NCBI GenBank assembly: GCA_009841115.1
Contig: VXML01000017.1
Span: 62,001-126,000, forward strand
Length of the DNA stretch: 64,000 nucleotides
Direction: 5' to 3'
Origin: Gemmatimonadota bacterium
Lineage (GTDB): Bacteria; Latescibacterota; UBA2968; UBA8231
The notes below the pieces were generated by a model. It was given only the letters and a program-made list of their open reading frames with translations, did not search any database and was not told the origin of the DNA. This document shows, one piece after another, positions 17,916 through 27,300 of the stretch (position 1 is the first letter of the stretch; each line of letters starts with the position of its first letter). Made by a program: the position numbers and the translations under genes.

Positions 17916-18926
17916 CTAGCTATTGGACAATTCCACCGTCCGCCCCGTCTCCATAGACTCCTTCACCGCGTCCAGCACCCGCATCTGCGCGACGCTGTGC
18001 TCCGTCGTGATCCGATGCTCCCGCTCCTCAGCCAAGCACTCGCACAGATGCTGCAACTGCAATGCAAACTGAAAGCAGGGCGGGAATTCGACGACTTCCA
18101 CCCCACTCGGCGTGCGATGCTCTACGGTCACGGCCCGATTCTCGTTGTTCCACACTTGATCTAGCCGCAGCATCCCGCGATGCCCGGAAATCTCCGCGTA
18201 CTGCGAACTGAACGTATTAAAACCCACGGAAATCTGCGCGGTGCGCCCCCCGGAAAAGACGAGTATGATCGACGCGGCATCGTCGGTCTCCAAGCCCAAC
18301 TGCTGTGCGGCAAACACCCGCTTCGGCTCCTCGCCAAATATGAACCGCGCGTGGTGAACGTTGTAACAGGCCAAGTCGTAGATACTGCCGCCGCCTTTGG
18401 CCTTGTTGAAACGCCAATTAGACTCGGGCGTGCGCTCTTGGAGCGAGGCACCCGAACTAGTGCAAAACGTGCTCCGCACGCCGACCAAGTCGCCGATCTC
18501 ACCGGCGTCGAGCATGGCCTTGGCCCGCAAGTGCATGGGGTGATGGCGGAACTTAAACGCCTCGGCCACGAGGACGCGGTTTCTCCTGCCAGCCGCGACA
18601 AAGGCCGCTGCCTCGGCCGCGTTTTGGGTGAAGGGCTTTTCGCAGAGCACGGCTTTTACCCGCCTCGAATCGCAGATCCGAATCCCGGTCTCCGCGTGAA
18701 AAGCACCCCAAGTGCAGATGATGGCAATGTCCAGCTCGGCCTCGCGGAGCATGGCGTCGAGTTCGGTATAACGCGCTGCAACGCCAAACTCCTCGCCGTA
18801 GCGCGCTAGCTGTTCGGCGGACACGTCGCAGATGGCGACGAGTTCGGCTTCGGCAATCTGCTGGCAGGCCTTGCCGTGAGCGCGGGCGATACCACCCGTG
18901 CCCACGAGGCCAACGCGATAGGCCAC
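17916..18926 (-). CDS. Gfo/Idh/MocA family oxidoreductase
   Basis: This is a 336-residue protein with a classical Rossmann start (YRVGLVGTGGIARAHGKAC), the EKP motif (VLCEKPFTQNAAEAAAF), a KGGGSIYDLACYNVHHARF segment (substrate-binding helix) and a C-terminal beta sheet (GHRGMLRLDQVW). It is the first gene of a two-gene minus-strand unit with the 362-residue family member. A heptamer repeat array lies just upstream, between it and the BFN-domain gene. It probably oxidises a sugar or cyclitol with NAD(P). Confidence 0.88.
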   Translation of the reverse strand: MAYRVGLVGTGGIARAHGKACQQIAEAELVAICDVSAEQLARYGEEFGVAARYTELDAMLREAELDIAIICTWGAFHAETGIRICDSRRVKAVLCEKPFTQNAAEAAAFVAAGRRNRVLVAEAFKFRHHPMHLRAKAMLDAGEIGDLVGVRSTFCTSSGASLQERTPESNWRFNKAKGGGSIYDLACYNVHHARFIFGEEPKRVFAAQQLGLETDDAASIILVFSGGRTAQISVGFNTFSSQYAEISGHRGMLRLDQVWNNENRAVTVEHRTPSGVEVVEFPPCFQFALQLQHLCECLAEEREHRITTEHSVAQMRVLDAVKESMETGRTVELSNS

Positions 18927-18939
18927 AGCACTCTCCTTG

Positions 18940-19016
18940 GTTAGTGGTTAGTGGTTAGTGGCCAGTGGTTAGTCCCCACTCTGCTAACCACTAATCACTG
19001 GCTACTCGCCACTTAG
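18940..19016. repeat. Inverted array of degenerate heptamers (copy 2)
   Basis: The left arm is TTAGTGG repeated three times, then CCAGTGG and TTAGTCC. The right arm is CTAACCA, CTAATCA, CTGGCTA, CTCGCCA, CTTA. The arms are complementary and in 7-bp register. The array fills the gap between two minus-strand genes. Confidence 0.8.
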
Positions 19017-19484
19017 TTATATCTGTGGGCTTAGATCTTTGGGTTCAAAAAGCTGCGGCCGTAAATAGATCGGCGCGCCGAGGCGCGTCACCAGCACCAT
19101 GCCGTCGCTGGGCCGACAGTCGAGCACCCACTCGCCAGCCTCGGTTTCAATGTACAAGTTGGCGTGAAAGGTGTCGTCCTTGATGCTGTGGACGACGAGG
19201 TGCTGCACCTCGCCTTGCAGCTTCTCCAGCATCGCTTCCAACAGATCGTACGCCAGCGGGCGCGGGAAGTCCTCGTCCTGCATAGCTCTGACTAACGCCC
19301 GCGCCTCGCAGTGGCCGATGATGATGGGCAACGGCGGCACATCGTCCCCTTTGAGCACGACAGCCACCCCATCGGCACCGAAGTCGCGCACATTGACAAT
19401 GCGGGCGGGGATGAGGTCAGCAGGTGGTTCTCGGCCACAAGCTACTAGCGCAAGGGCCGTCAAGACCACGAGGAGCTGTTTCAT
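19017..19484 (-). CDS. BFN-domain (DUF151, bifunctional nuclease) lipoprotein
   Basis: This is a 155-residue protein. The start at 19484 has AGGAG 7 bp upstream and yields a lipoprotein signal MKQLLVVLTALALVACG (lipobox LVAC). The mature part matches the BFN/DUF151 family: LPIIIGHCEARALVRAM, RPLAYDLLEAML, VHSIKDDTFHANLYIE and CRPSDGMVLVTRLGAPIYL. Family members are usually cytosolic and linked to nuclease activity or stress; an exported lipid-anchored form is unusual. The conserved charged positions (I.I...EA..I, H/D.....SDA.AL) are mostly kept. Confidence 0.85.
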   Translation of the reverse strand: MKQLLVVLTALALVACGREPPADLIPARIVNVRDFGADGVAVVLKGDDVPPLPIIIGHCEARALVRAMQDEDFPRPLAYDLLEAMLEKLQGEVQHLVVHSIKDDTFHANLYIETEAGEWVLDCRPSDGMVLVTRLGAPIYLRPQLFEPKDLSPQI

Positions 19485-19614
19485 TATGTCGCTCCTGTTT
19501 CGGTTTGAGTCTTTTGCATACGGCCCAATTATAGGGGCTGTGGCCGTGGCCTGCAAAGGTGAACGAGACACTTTACGGCAGTCCGCAGCAGAGATGCTCG
19601 CACGAGCGTTTACT

Positions 19615-19650
19615 ATTGGCATGAATGGCAGCATTGGCATGAATGGCAGC
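19615..19650. repeat. 18-bp tandem duplication
   Basis: The 18-bp unit ATTGGCATGAATGGCAGC is present twice without spacing (19615-19632 and 19633-19650). It lies in the non-coding gap between the divergent BFN lipoprotein and RND adaptor genes. Confidence 0.85.
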
Positions 19651-19717
19651 GAAAAAAATGAAAACGAACGGGAATGAATAGAATCTATCGATGGTCTAAT
19701 ATGATGATATAGCTAAC

Positions 19718-19739
19718 CAGAACTGACCAGTCAGTTCTG
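19718..19739. promoter_or_regulatory. 22-bp palindromic operator candidate
   Basis: The perfect 10-bp arms CAGAACTGAC and GTCAGTTCTG are separated by CA. The palindrome ends one base before the -35 hexamer of the promoter at 19740-19768. Size and symmetry fit an operator for a TetR-family repressor of efflux genes. No regulator gene is adjacent; the only TetR gene in the window is at 38298-38876. Confidence 0.7.
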
Positions 19740-19768
19740 TTGACAGGGATCAAAGCCTCGTCTATACT
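19740..19768 (+). promoter_or_regulatory. Sigma70-type promoter of the RND/ABC operon
   Basis: TTGACA (19740-19745) and TATACT (19763-19768) are separated by exactly 17 bp, close to consensus. It lies 69 bp upstream of the adaptor start at 19838. Confidence 0.85.
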
Positions 19769-19837
19769 TGTTTGGACGACACACACCAAAGAAAGGAATC
19801 CCGTGGACAAAACACATACAACCAAGGCCAGTTCCAG

Positions 19838-21148
19838 ATGACAGTTCGCCAAATGCTGTACATCGGCAGCGTCTTGCTCCTCGCACTAGGCTGCGGAGAG
19901 GAGGAGGAAGCCGCACAGGGTTTCCAGCGCGGCGGTTGGGGCGGGCGCGAAGCAGCAGCCATTCCAGTCAAAGGCGAGCAGGTCACTCGCGGCGACATGA
20001 GCGCCTACATCGAGACGTATTCCCGCCTCGAAGCCGAGCGCCGCGTCAGCGTCTTGGCGCGCACGACCGGCTTACTTGAGGAACTCGCTGCCGAAGAGGG
20101 CGACCTAGTGCGCCAAGGCCAAGTGATGATCCGCCTCAACAAGGATGAACTGAGCCTAAACTTGCGCCAAGCCGAACAGGCTTTTGCCGACGCCAGCACC
20201 AACTACGACCGCATCAAGACGCTGTACGAGCGCAGCATGGTCAGCCAATCCGAATACGATGCGGCTCACCTCCGCTTGGACAACGCCAAGATCGCCCTCG
20301 AAGAAGCCCAGCTCAATCTCGCGTACGCAGACGTTACCGCGCCGATTACCGGCGTCGTCACCCAGCGGTTAGTCGAAGTGGGCGACCTAGTGCGCGGCAA
20401 TCAAGAAGTTTTCGTCATCGCCGACCGCGACCCGCTGTTGGTACGCATCTTCGCGCCCGAGCAGCGCATGTACCAGTTGCACCCTGGCCAAGAGGCCACT
20501 ATCGCGGTCGAAGCCCTGCCCGACACGAGCTTCCGCGGCCGCATTCGCATGATTAGCCCAGAGGTCGATCCCGCCAGTGGCACCGTCAAGGTCACCCTCG
20601 AAGTCGCCAGCGACGGCATTCTCAAACCGGGGATGTTCGCCACGGTGCGCATTATTACCGAGCGGCGGCCCCAGACCTTGATCGTCCCCAAGAAGGCCCT
20701 AATCCTCGAAACCGACGAGGACGACGTATTCCTCATCGAGAACAGCACGGTGCGCCGAGTCGCCGTCGAGTTGGGCTTTGTCGAGGACGATAAAGTCGAG
20801 ATCGTCTCCGGCCTCAAAGAAGGAGACCAAGTAGTGACCATTGGCCACGAGGGCCTCAAGGACGGTGCGGCCGTGCGACTGGCCGGCGAAGGCCTCCCGA
20901 CCCCGGAGGAATTGGCCGCCTCAGCCTCCGCTGGCCCCCGAGGCGGAGGCTTCGGTCCACCCGGAGCTAGGGGCGGCTGGCAGGGTGGCGGCCTGTCCGA
21001 CAGCTTGCGCCAAGTCATCGCCGAGTACCGCCGCCAAGGTAAGCCTCTGCCCGACAGCTTGCGCCAAGCTCTGCGCGCAATGCGCGAGCAGGGCGGCGGG
21101 GGCTGGCAAGGTAGGGGTAGGGGCGAAGGTAGAGGTAGAGGCCAGTGA
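19838..21148 (+). CDS. RND efflux periplasmic adaptor subunit (membrane fusion lipoprotein)
   Basis: This is a 436-residue protein. The start at 19838 yields the lipoprotein signal MTVRQMLYIGSVLLLALGCG (lipobox LALGC). It has the MFP layout: barrel-sandwich hybrid halves (SVLARTTGLLEELAAEEGD and ADVTAPITGVVTQRL), a helical hairpin between them (NLRQAEQAFADASTNYDRI), a beta-barrel domain (APEQRMYQLHPGQEA) and a membrane-proximal domain. The C-terminus is a Gly/Arg-rich tail with two SLRQ repeats (DSLRQVIAEYRRQGKPLP, DSLRQALRAMREQG). It is the first gene of the export operon; its stop overlaps the start of the first RND pump (GTGA). Confidence 0.93.
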   Translation: MTVRQMLYIGSVLLLALGCGEEEEAAQGFQRGGWGGREAAAIPVKGEQVTRGDMSAYIETYSRLEAERRVSVLARTTGLLEELAAEEGDLVRQGQVMIRLNKDELSLNLRQAEQAFADASTNYDRIKTLYERSMVSQSEYDAAHLRLDNAKIALEEAQLNLAYADVTAPITGVVTQRLVEVGDLVRGNQEVFVIADRDPLLVRIFAPEQRMYQLHPGQEATIAVEALPDTSFRGRIRMISPEVDPASGTVKVTLEVASDGILKPGMFATVRIITERRPQTLIVPKKALILETDEDDVFLIENSTVRRVAVELGFVEDDKVEIVSGLKEGDQVVTIGHEGLKDGAAVRLAGEGLPTPEELAASASAGPRGGGFGPPGARGGWQGGGLSDSLRQVIAEYRRQGKPLPDSLRQALRAMREQGGGGWQGRGRGEGRGRGQ

Positions 21149-24100
21149 AACTCGTCGAATTTTCCACTCGCCGCCGCGTCACGGTGGCGATGCTGATGGT
21201 GGCGATTATCGCCTTCGGCGGCGTGGGTTTTTCGCGCCTAGCCGTCAACCTCCTGCCGGACATCACCTATCCCACCATCACCGTCCGCACCGAATACGAG
21301 GGCGTGGCTCCCCTCGAAATCGAGCGCCTCATTTCCGAGCCGGTCGAAGGCTTGGTCGGCGTGGTCAGCAACGTGGTCCGCGTCTCGTCGATTTCGCGGC
21401 CGGGCATCTCCGATGTAGTAGTCGAATTCGGCTGGGGCACCAACATGGACTTTGCCTCGCTCGACATCCGCGAGAAGCTCGATTTGTCCAACCTGCCGCG
21501 CGACGCCGACAAGCCCATCCTCTTGCGCTTCGACCCCTCGCTCGATCCCATAATGCGCTTGGCGTTTTACGGCAATTTGAGCCTGATGGAGATGCGGCGC
21601 ATCGCCGAAGAGCGGCTGCGCCCCGACCTCGAAAGCCTCGAAGGCGTAGCGGCCGTCAGGATCAACGGCGGCCTCGAAGAAGAAATTCAAGTCGAGGTTG
21701 AAGCCCAGCGCCTAGCTTATCTCGGCATCTCGATCAACCAAGTCACCAGCCGCCTCGCCGCGGAAAACGTCAACCTGACCGGCGGGATGCTCAAGGACGG
21801 CGAGGCCGAGTTCCTCGTCCGCACTCTCAACGAGTTCCAGGGCATCGACGAGATTGGCGAAATCGTCGTCGGTCAGATCGATCGCGCACCGATCAAGCTC
21901 AAGGACGTAGGTCGCGTCTTCCGCGGCCACCGCGAGCGCGACCTCGTAACCCGCATCAACGGCCGCGAGGGCGTCGAGGTCTCGGTCTTCAAGGAAGGCG
22001 ACGCCAACACCGTCCAAGTCAGCGCGGCAGTCCAGGAGCGCTTGGACGAATTTCTCGCCGAGAATGCCACACTACTCCAAGACAGCGGCATGGAAGTGGT
22101 CTTCAATCAGGCGACCTTCATCCAGCAGGCCGTTGACGAGGTGCTCAACACTGCCATCATCGGCGGCATCCTCGCCGTCATCGTGCTCTTTCTCTTCCTC
22201 CGCGACCTCAAAAGCACCGCCATCATCAGCCTCTCGATCCCTCTCTCGGTGGTGGCGACCTTTTTCCTAATGTTCGGCTCGGACGTAAGCCTCAACATCA
22301 TGTCGCTGGGCGGGCTGGCTTTGGGGGTCGGGATGCTGGTTGACAACTCCATCGTAGTCTTAGAAAGCGTGCAGCGCTACCGCGACCAAGGACTTAACGT
22401 CTTAGCCGCGGCCGTGCGCGGTGCCAGCGAAGTCGGACGCGCCGTCATCGCCGCCACCACCACCACCATCTGCGTGTTTTTGCCCATCGTCTTCGTCGAG
22501 GGCGTCGCCGGCCAACTCTTCCGCGATCAAGCCCTGACCGTTACCTATTCGCTGGTCGCCTCCCTCATAGTCGCCTTGATGCTGATCCCCATGCTCTCGT
22601 CGCTAAACCTCGAAAGCATGATTGCCGAGCGGGAAGAGATTGGCCCCAAACGCGGCCTCCAAGGCCCCGCGCTACTCATCCGCCTAATCCGCGCCATAGC
22701 TCGCGGTGCCGGCCGCGTCTTCTCCACCCTGCTCTTCCCCCTGTACTGGCTTTTCGACCTCGTCTTCAACACGCTCAACAAAGCGTACCCGCTCCTTTTG
22801 AGTTGGGCGTTGCGTCGCCGCCTGATCGTCATCGCCATCTTTATCGCGATAGGGGCCTTAGTCCTCGAACGGGCGCGTGGCTTGGGGCTGGAGTTGATCC
22901 CGGAGATGAGCCAAGGCGAATTCCTCGTCGATTTGGAATGGCGCGCTGGCACCCCGCTGGAGCAGACCGCCATCCAAGTCGCCGCCATTGACCGGCAGGT
23001 GCGCGGTCTCGATGGAATCGCTTCGGTCTTTTCCCTCGTCGGCAGCAGCGCCCAAGCCGGCGGCACGGCTGCGGACAAAAAGGAGCACACCGCCCACCTC
23101 CACGTGCGGCTCGCGCCAGAGATCAGCGAAGAGGCGGCCATCGAAGCAGTGCGGGATCTTCTCGGAAATATCCCCGAACTGAAATACAAATTCTCGCGCC
23201 CTGCTTATTTTTCCTTCCGCACCCCGGTAGAGGTGGAAATCCGCGGCTACAGTCTAAGCACCCTCGATCTATTGGCTAGCGAAGCAGTCGAGCGCATGCA
23301 CACCATTCCCGGGCTAACCGACATCCGCTCTAGTACGGCCGGTGGCCAACCTGAAGTCCAGATCTTCTTCGACCGCCTGCGCGTCGCCGAGTTGGGCACC
23401 ACCGTGCAGAATATCGGCGAGCTGTTGCGCAACAAGCTGCAAGGCGACGTCGCCACCGAGTTGGCGCGCCGCGACCGCAAGGTCGATATCCGGGTCCGCG
23501 CCCTAGACGAGGAGCGCCAAACCGTCGCCGACCTCAGGCAGATGGTCATCAGCCCAGCCTCCTACCCCGTACCAGTCGCGCTCGAATCGGTCGCCGACGT
23601 GCGAGCCGTTGATGGCCCCGCCGAGATCCGCCGCCTCGACCAAGAGCGCGTCGCCGTCATCTCGGCCAACCTCGACGGGCGCGACCTAGGCGGCGTAGCA
23701 GAGGAAATAGAAACCACCCTCGCCGACTTGCCCCTGCCCGAAGGATTCTCCGTGTCGATCGGCGGCCAAAACGAGGAAATGGTCCGCTCCTTTGACAGCA
23801 TGAAATTCGCCCTGCTGTTGGCCGTATTCTTGGTCTATCTGGTGATGGCCTCGCAATTTGAATCGCTTTTGCACCCGCTGGTCATCATGTTCACCATTCC
23901 CTTGGGGCTGATCGGCAGCGCCCTCGGCCTGCTCGCGACCGGCACCACCATCAGCGTGGTCGTGCTCATTGGCCTGATCATGCTCGCCGGCATTGTCGTC
24001 AACAACGCCATTGTGCTCGTCGATTACATCAACCGTCTGCGCCGCGACGAGGGCATGGAAAAATTCGCCGCAGTGCTGCGCGCCGGCACAGTGCGCTTCC

Positions 24101-24285
24101 GGCCAATTCTAATGACGACCTCGACTACTATCCTCGGGCTGTTGCCCATGGCCTTGGGGCTGGGCGAGGGGGCCGAGATCCGCACGCCCATGGCCATTAC
24201 CGTCATCGGCGGGCTGTTGGTATCCACCCTGCTGACTCTGGTGCTCATCCCCGTGGTCTATACCCTGATGGATCGCAGCACTTAA
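21145..24285 (+). CDS. RND efflux pump inner-membrane subunit (HAE1-type), first copy
   Basis: This is a 1046-residue protein of usual family length, with 12 membrane segments in two halves and large periplasmic domains (PDITYPTITVRTEYEGV near the N-terminus). The proton-relay helix TM4 reads GMLVDNSIVVLESVQ, keeping one of the two Asp seen in AcrB. The TM10 motif is GIVVNNAIVLVDYINRLRR. The GTG start overlaps the adaptor stop. The pump exports small molecules by proton antiport together with the adaptor. No outer-membrane TolC-type gene is in the operon, so a distant one must be used. The substrate is unknown. Confidence 0.93.
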   Translation: MKLVEFSTRRRVTVAMLMVAIIAFGGVGFSRLAVNLLPDITYPTITVRTEYEGVAPLEIERLISEPVEGLVGVVSNVVRVSSISRPGISDVVVEFGWGTNMDFASLDIREKLDLSNLPRDADKPILLRFDPSLDPIMRLAFYGNLSLMEMRRIAEERLRPDLESLEGVAAVRINGGLEEEIQVEVEAQRLAYLGISINQVTSRLAAENVNLTGGMLKDGEAEFLVRTLNEFQGIDEIGEIVVGQIDRAPIKLKDVGRVFRGHRERDLVTRINGREGVEVSVFKEGDANTVQVSAAVQERLDEFLAENATLLQDSGMEVVFNQATFIQQAVDEVLNTAIIGGILAVIVLFLFLRDLKSTAIISLSIPLSVVATFFLMFGSDVSLNIMSLGGLALGVGMLVDNSIVVLESVQRYRDQGLNVLAAAVRGASEVGRAVIAATTTTICVFLPIVFVEGVAGQLFRDQALTVTYSLVASLIVALMLIPMLSSLNLESMIAEREEIGPKRGLQGPALLIRLIRAIARGAGRVFSTLLFPLYWLFDLVFNTLNKAYPLLLSWALRRRLIVIAIFIAIGALVLERARGLGLELIPEMSQGEFLVDLEWRAGTPLEQTAIQVAAIDRQVRGLDGIASVFSLVGSSAQAGGTAADKKEHTAHLHVRLAPEISEEAAIEAVRDLLGNIPELKYKFSRPAYFSFRTPVEVEIRGYSLSTLDLLASEAVERMHTIPGLTDIRSSTAGGQPEVQIFFDRLRVAELGTTVQNIGELLRNKLQGDVATELARRDRKVDIRVRALDEERQTVADLRQMVISPASYPVPVALESVADVRAVDGPAEIRRLDQERVAVISANLDGRDLGGVAEEIETTLADLPLPEGFSVSIGGQNEEMVRSFDSMKFALLLAVFLVYLVMASQFESLLHPLVIMFTIPLGLIGSALGLLATGTTISVVVLIGLIMLAGIVVNNAIVLVDYINRLRRDEGMEKFAAVLRAGTVRFRPILMTTSTTILGLLPMALGLGEGAEIRTPMAITVIGGLLVSTLLTLVLIPVVYTLMDRST

Positions 24286-24289
24286 AGAT

Positions 24290-24379
24290 AGTGGCCAGTG
24301 ACCAGTGATCAGTGACCAGTCCCAACCACCCCCGGGTGTGCTGGGGGGCCTGCCCACTAACCACTAACCACTAACCACG
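24290..24379. repeat. Inverted array of degenerate heptamers (copy 3), inside the RND operon
   Basis: The left arm is AGTGGCC, AGTGACC, AGTGATC, AGTGACC, AGTCCCA and the right arm is three copies of CACTAAC followed by CACGAGG. The centre contains CCCCCGGGTGTGCTGGGGGG, a small hairpin of its own. The array occupies the whole 103-bp gap between the two RND pump genes. Confidence 0.8.
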
Positions 24380-24388
24380 AGGTTAGTT

Positions 24389-27300
24389 ATGAACCTATCT
24401 GAATTTTCGCTCAAACGGCCCGTGACCACCCTGATGATTACCATCTGCGCCTTGGTGGTAGGTGTGGTCGCCTTAGACCGCTTGCCCATAGAGCAGTTGC
24501 CGAGCATTTCCTCTTCCGGGATCACGGCCCGCGTCCAGTACAACAATGCTTCCCCCGAAGAGATCGAGCGCTTGGTAGTCCTGCCACTGGAGCAGACGCT
24601 GGGCACGCTCAACAACATCGACCGCATTAGTTCGAGTTCGGGGCGCAATCAGGGCGAGGTACGCGTTGACTTCAAGGCCGGCACCGACATGGACTTGGCC
24701 AACATGGAAATGCGCGAAAAACTCGACCAAGCCCGCGCGCTCCTGCCCTCAGACGTCGATCGCGTCAGCCTGCGCCGCTGGCAGTCCGACCAGCGCGCCA
24801 TTATAGACGCCAATCTGACTTGGCGCGGCGACGGCGACCGCCTACTCGACGTAATCCAGAAAGTCATTGAGCCACGGCTGTTGCGGCTCAACGGCGTCGT
24901 CAACGTGGTCATCGACGACTTTGAGGAAAAACAGCTCATCGTCGAGCTGGACCAAGAGCGCTTGCAGACCCACAACATATCGCTGGGCTCGCTCGGCTGG
25001 CAGCTCAACGAGAACAACACCAACATTTCGCTGGGCCGGGTCATGGACGGCGACCAGCGCTACATGGCCCGCGCCGTCGGCGAGTTCACCCGCGCCGAGG
25101 ACATCGCCAGCATGCCGCTTATGGGCGGTCAGTTCCGGCTCAGCGACATCGGCGAGATCAACTACGGCTATCCCGAAAAGCGCAGCTACGAGCGGCTCAA
25201 CGGCACCGATGCGCTAGAGCTAGAAATTTTCAAAGCCTCCACCGCCAACGTAGTAGATGTCGGCGAGGTCGTCGTCGCTGAGTTGCAGGCGATTGAGGAC
25301 GAATACGATGGCAAACTCGAACTCTTCATCGACCGCAATCGCGCCGAGTCCGTGCTCAAAGAAGCCGGTACGCTCCTCAATTCGGCGCTACTCGGCGCGT
25401 TTTTGGCGATGACTATCATCTTCCTCTTCCTGCGCAACATCCGCTCGACCATCGTCATCGCCCTCGCCATCCCCACCTCGGCGCTGTGCGTCTTTATCGG
25501 CATGTACGTCGCCCGCGAGGTCTTTGAATCAACCATCACCCTCAATATGGTCTCGATGATGGGGCTGATGCTGGCAGTGGGGATGTTGGTCGATCCGGCG
25601 GTGGTGGTGCTGGAGAGCATCTTTCGACGCCGCCAAGAAGACGGTCTCGACGCCGACGAGGCCGCCCACGCCGGCAGCCGCGAAGTCGGCATGGCCGTCC
25701 TAGCCTCGGCGCTGACGACGATCTGCGTCTTCGTGCCCTTCTTCTTCCTCTCCGATGGCCGCTCGGCCGCGTGGATGAAAGACGCCGGGATCGCGATATG
25801 CCTCGCCGTGATGGTGTCGATGATCGTCTCGTTGTCGCTGATCCCGCTGGTGTCCTCGCGGCTGCTGCGCGCCGGGGTCGAGCGCTTTGACCGTTGGCTC
25901 AAGCTACTGGTGGTAGCAGTCGTGGTAGGCATTGCCTACTGGCAGATCAGCGACCTTGGCTGGAGCGGATTGCAGGCTTGGTGGGTCCGCTGGTCCGGGC
26001 TGATCGCCACCTCAATCGGTGGGATGCAGTGGCAGACTATCCTCGGCTGCGCGCTCGCTGCGCTGGCTGGAGCCGTACTCGGCTGGTACTGCTCACGCCA
26101 CGGCCTGCGCTCCTCGTACGGCCGTTTGCTCAACTGGACGCTCGACCACCGCTGGGTCGCCCTGCTGGCCACGGTAGCACTGACCGGTACCGGCTATTAC
26201 CTCTACGACCAGATCGAACAACGCGGCACCCCCTGGACCCCAGAGCGCCGGGTGGATATGTCGGTGGTCATCGATCGCAGCTACAGCCTCGAAGAGGTCC
26301 GCGAGCATTTCTATCAGATCGAAGAAATACTGCTAGCGAAAAAGGATTCGCTCGACATCCAATCGCTCATGACGAGGTTTAGTCAGCGCCGAGGCAGTAT
26401 CCGCGCATATCTCGTCGATGCCGACGAGGGCCGACTCTCATCCATGGAGGCGGGCAACGCGATCAAGCAGCTACTGCCAGAGAAGGTGGGGTACACGTAC
26501 AAAATGGGCCGCTCGCGCAGTTGGACCGGCAACCAACTCGGCGTCGAAGTCCAGCTCCACGGCCGCGACCCAGAAGTCCTAGCCGTGCTGATGGAGGACG
26601 TCAAAGCCGGCCTCGAACAACTACCCGGGGTCCAAGACGTCGATAGCAGCCTCGAAGACGGCGAAGACGAAGTCCGCGTCGAAATCAACCGCGCTCAGGC
26701 ACTCGGCCATGGGCTGTCGCCGCGCGAGGTCGCCCAAGGCATCTCCTCAGCCTTGGGTACCCGCCGCACTAGCGGCTTCAAAAGCGACGACCGCGAAATC
26801 GACATCGTCATGCAACTCAACGAGGGCGATCGCACCTCCCTCGACCAACTCAAAAACAGTAGCTACGAGACCCGTGACGGCAACTCGGTCCAACTTGCGT
26901 CGCTGGCCGACTTCCAGCTTGGCCGCGGCCCTCGCGATCTCAGGCGCGAGAATCGGATGCTCAACGTCACCGTCTTCGCCAACACCGAAGACCGCAACGC
27001 CGCTCGTGCGCTGATGGGACCGATCACCCAGATGATGGAAGGGATGCAGCTACCTCCCGGCTACACTTGGGATTTAGGCCGGGCAGCGCGCTGGGAGCAA
27101 GAGGAAGCCAGCGACAACAACTTCACCGCTATTTTTGCCATCCTGCTGATCTACCTGATTATGGCCTCGCTCTTCGAGTCCCTGATCCATCCCTTCACCA
27201 TCATCTTCGCCATTCCCTTCTCCCTGGTCGGCGTGGCTTTGGGGCTATATATCCTCGACGTGCCCTTTGACAACAACGGTGCCTTGGGGCTTTTGATCCT

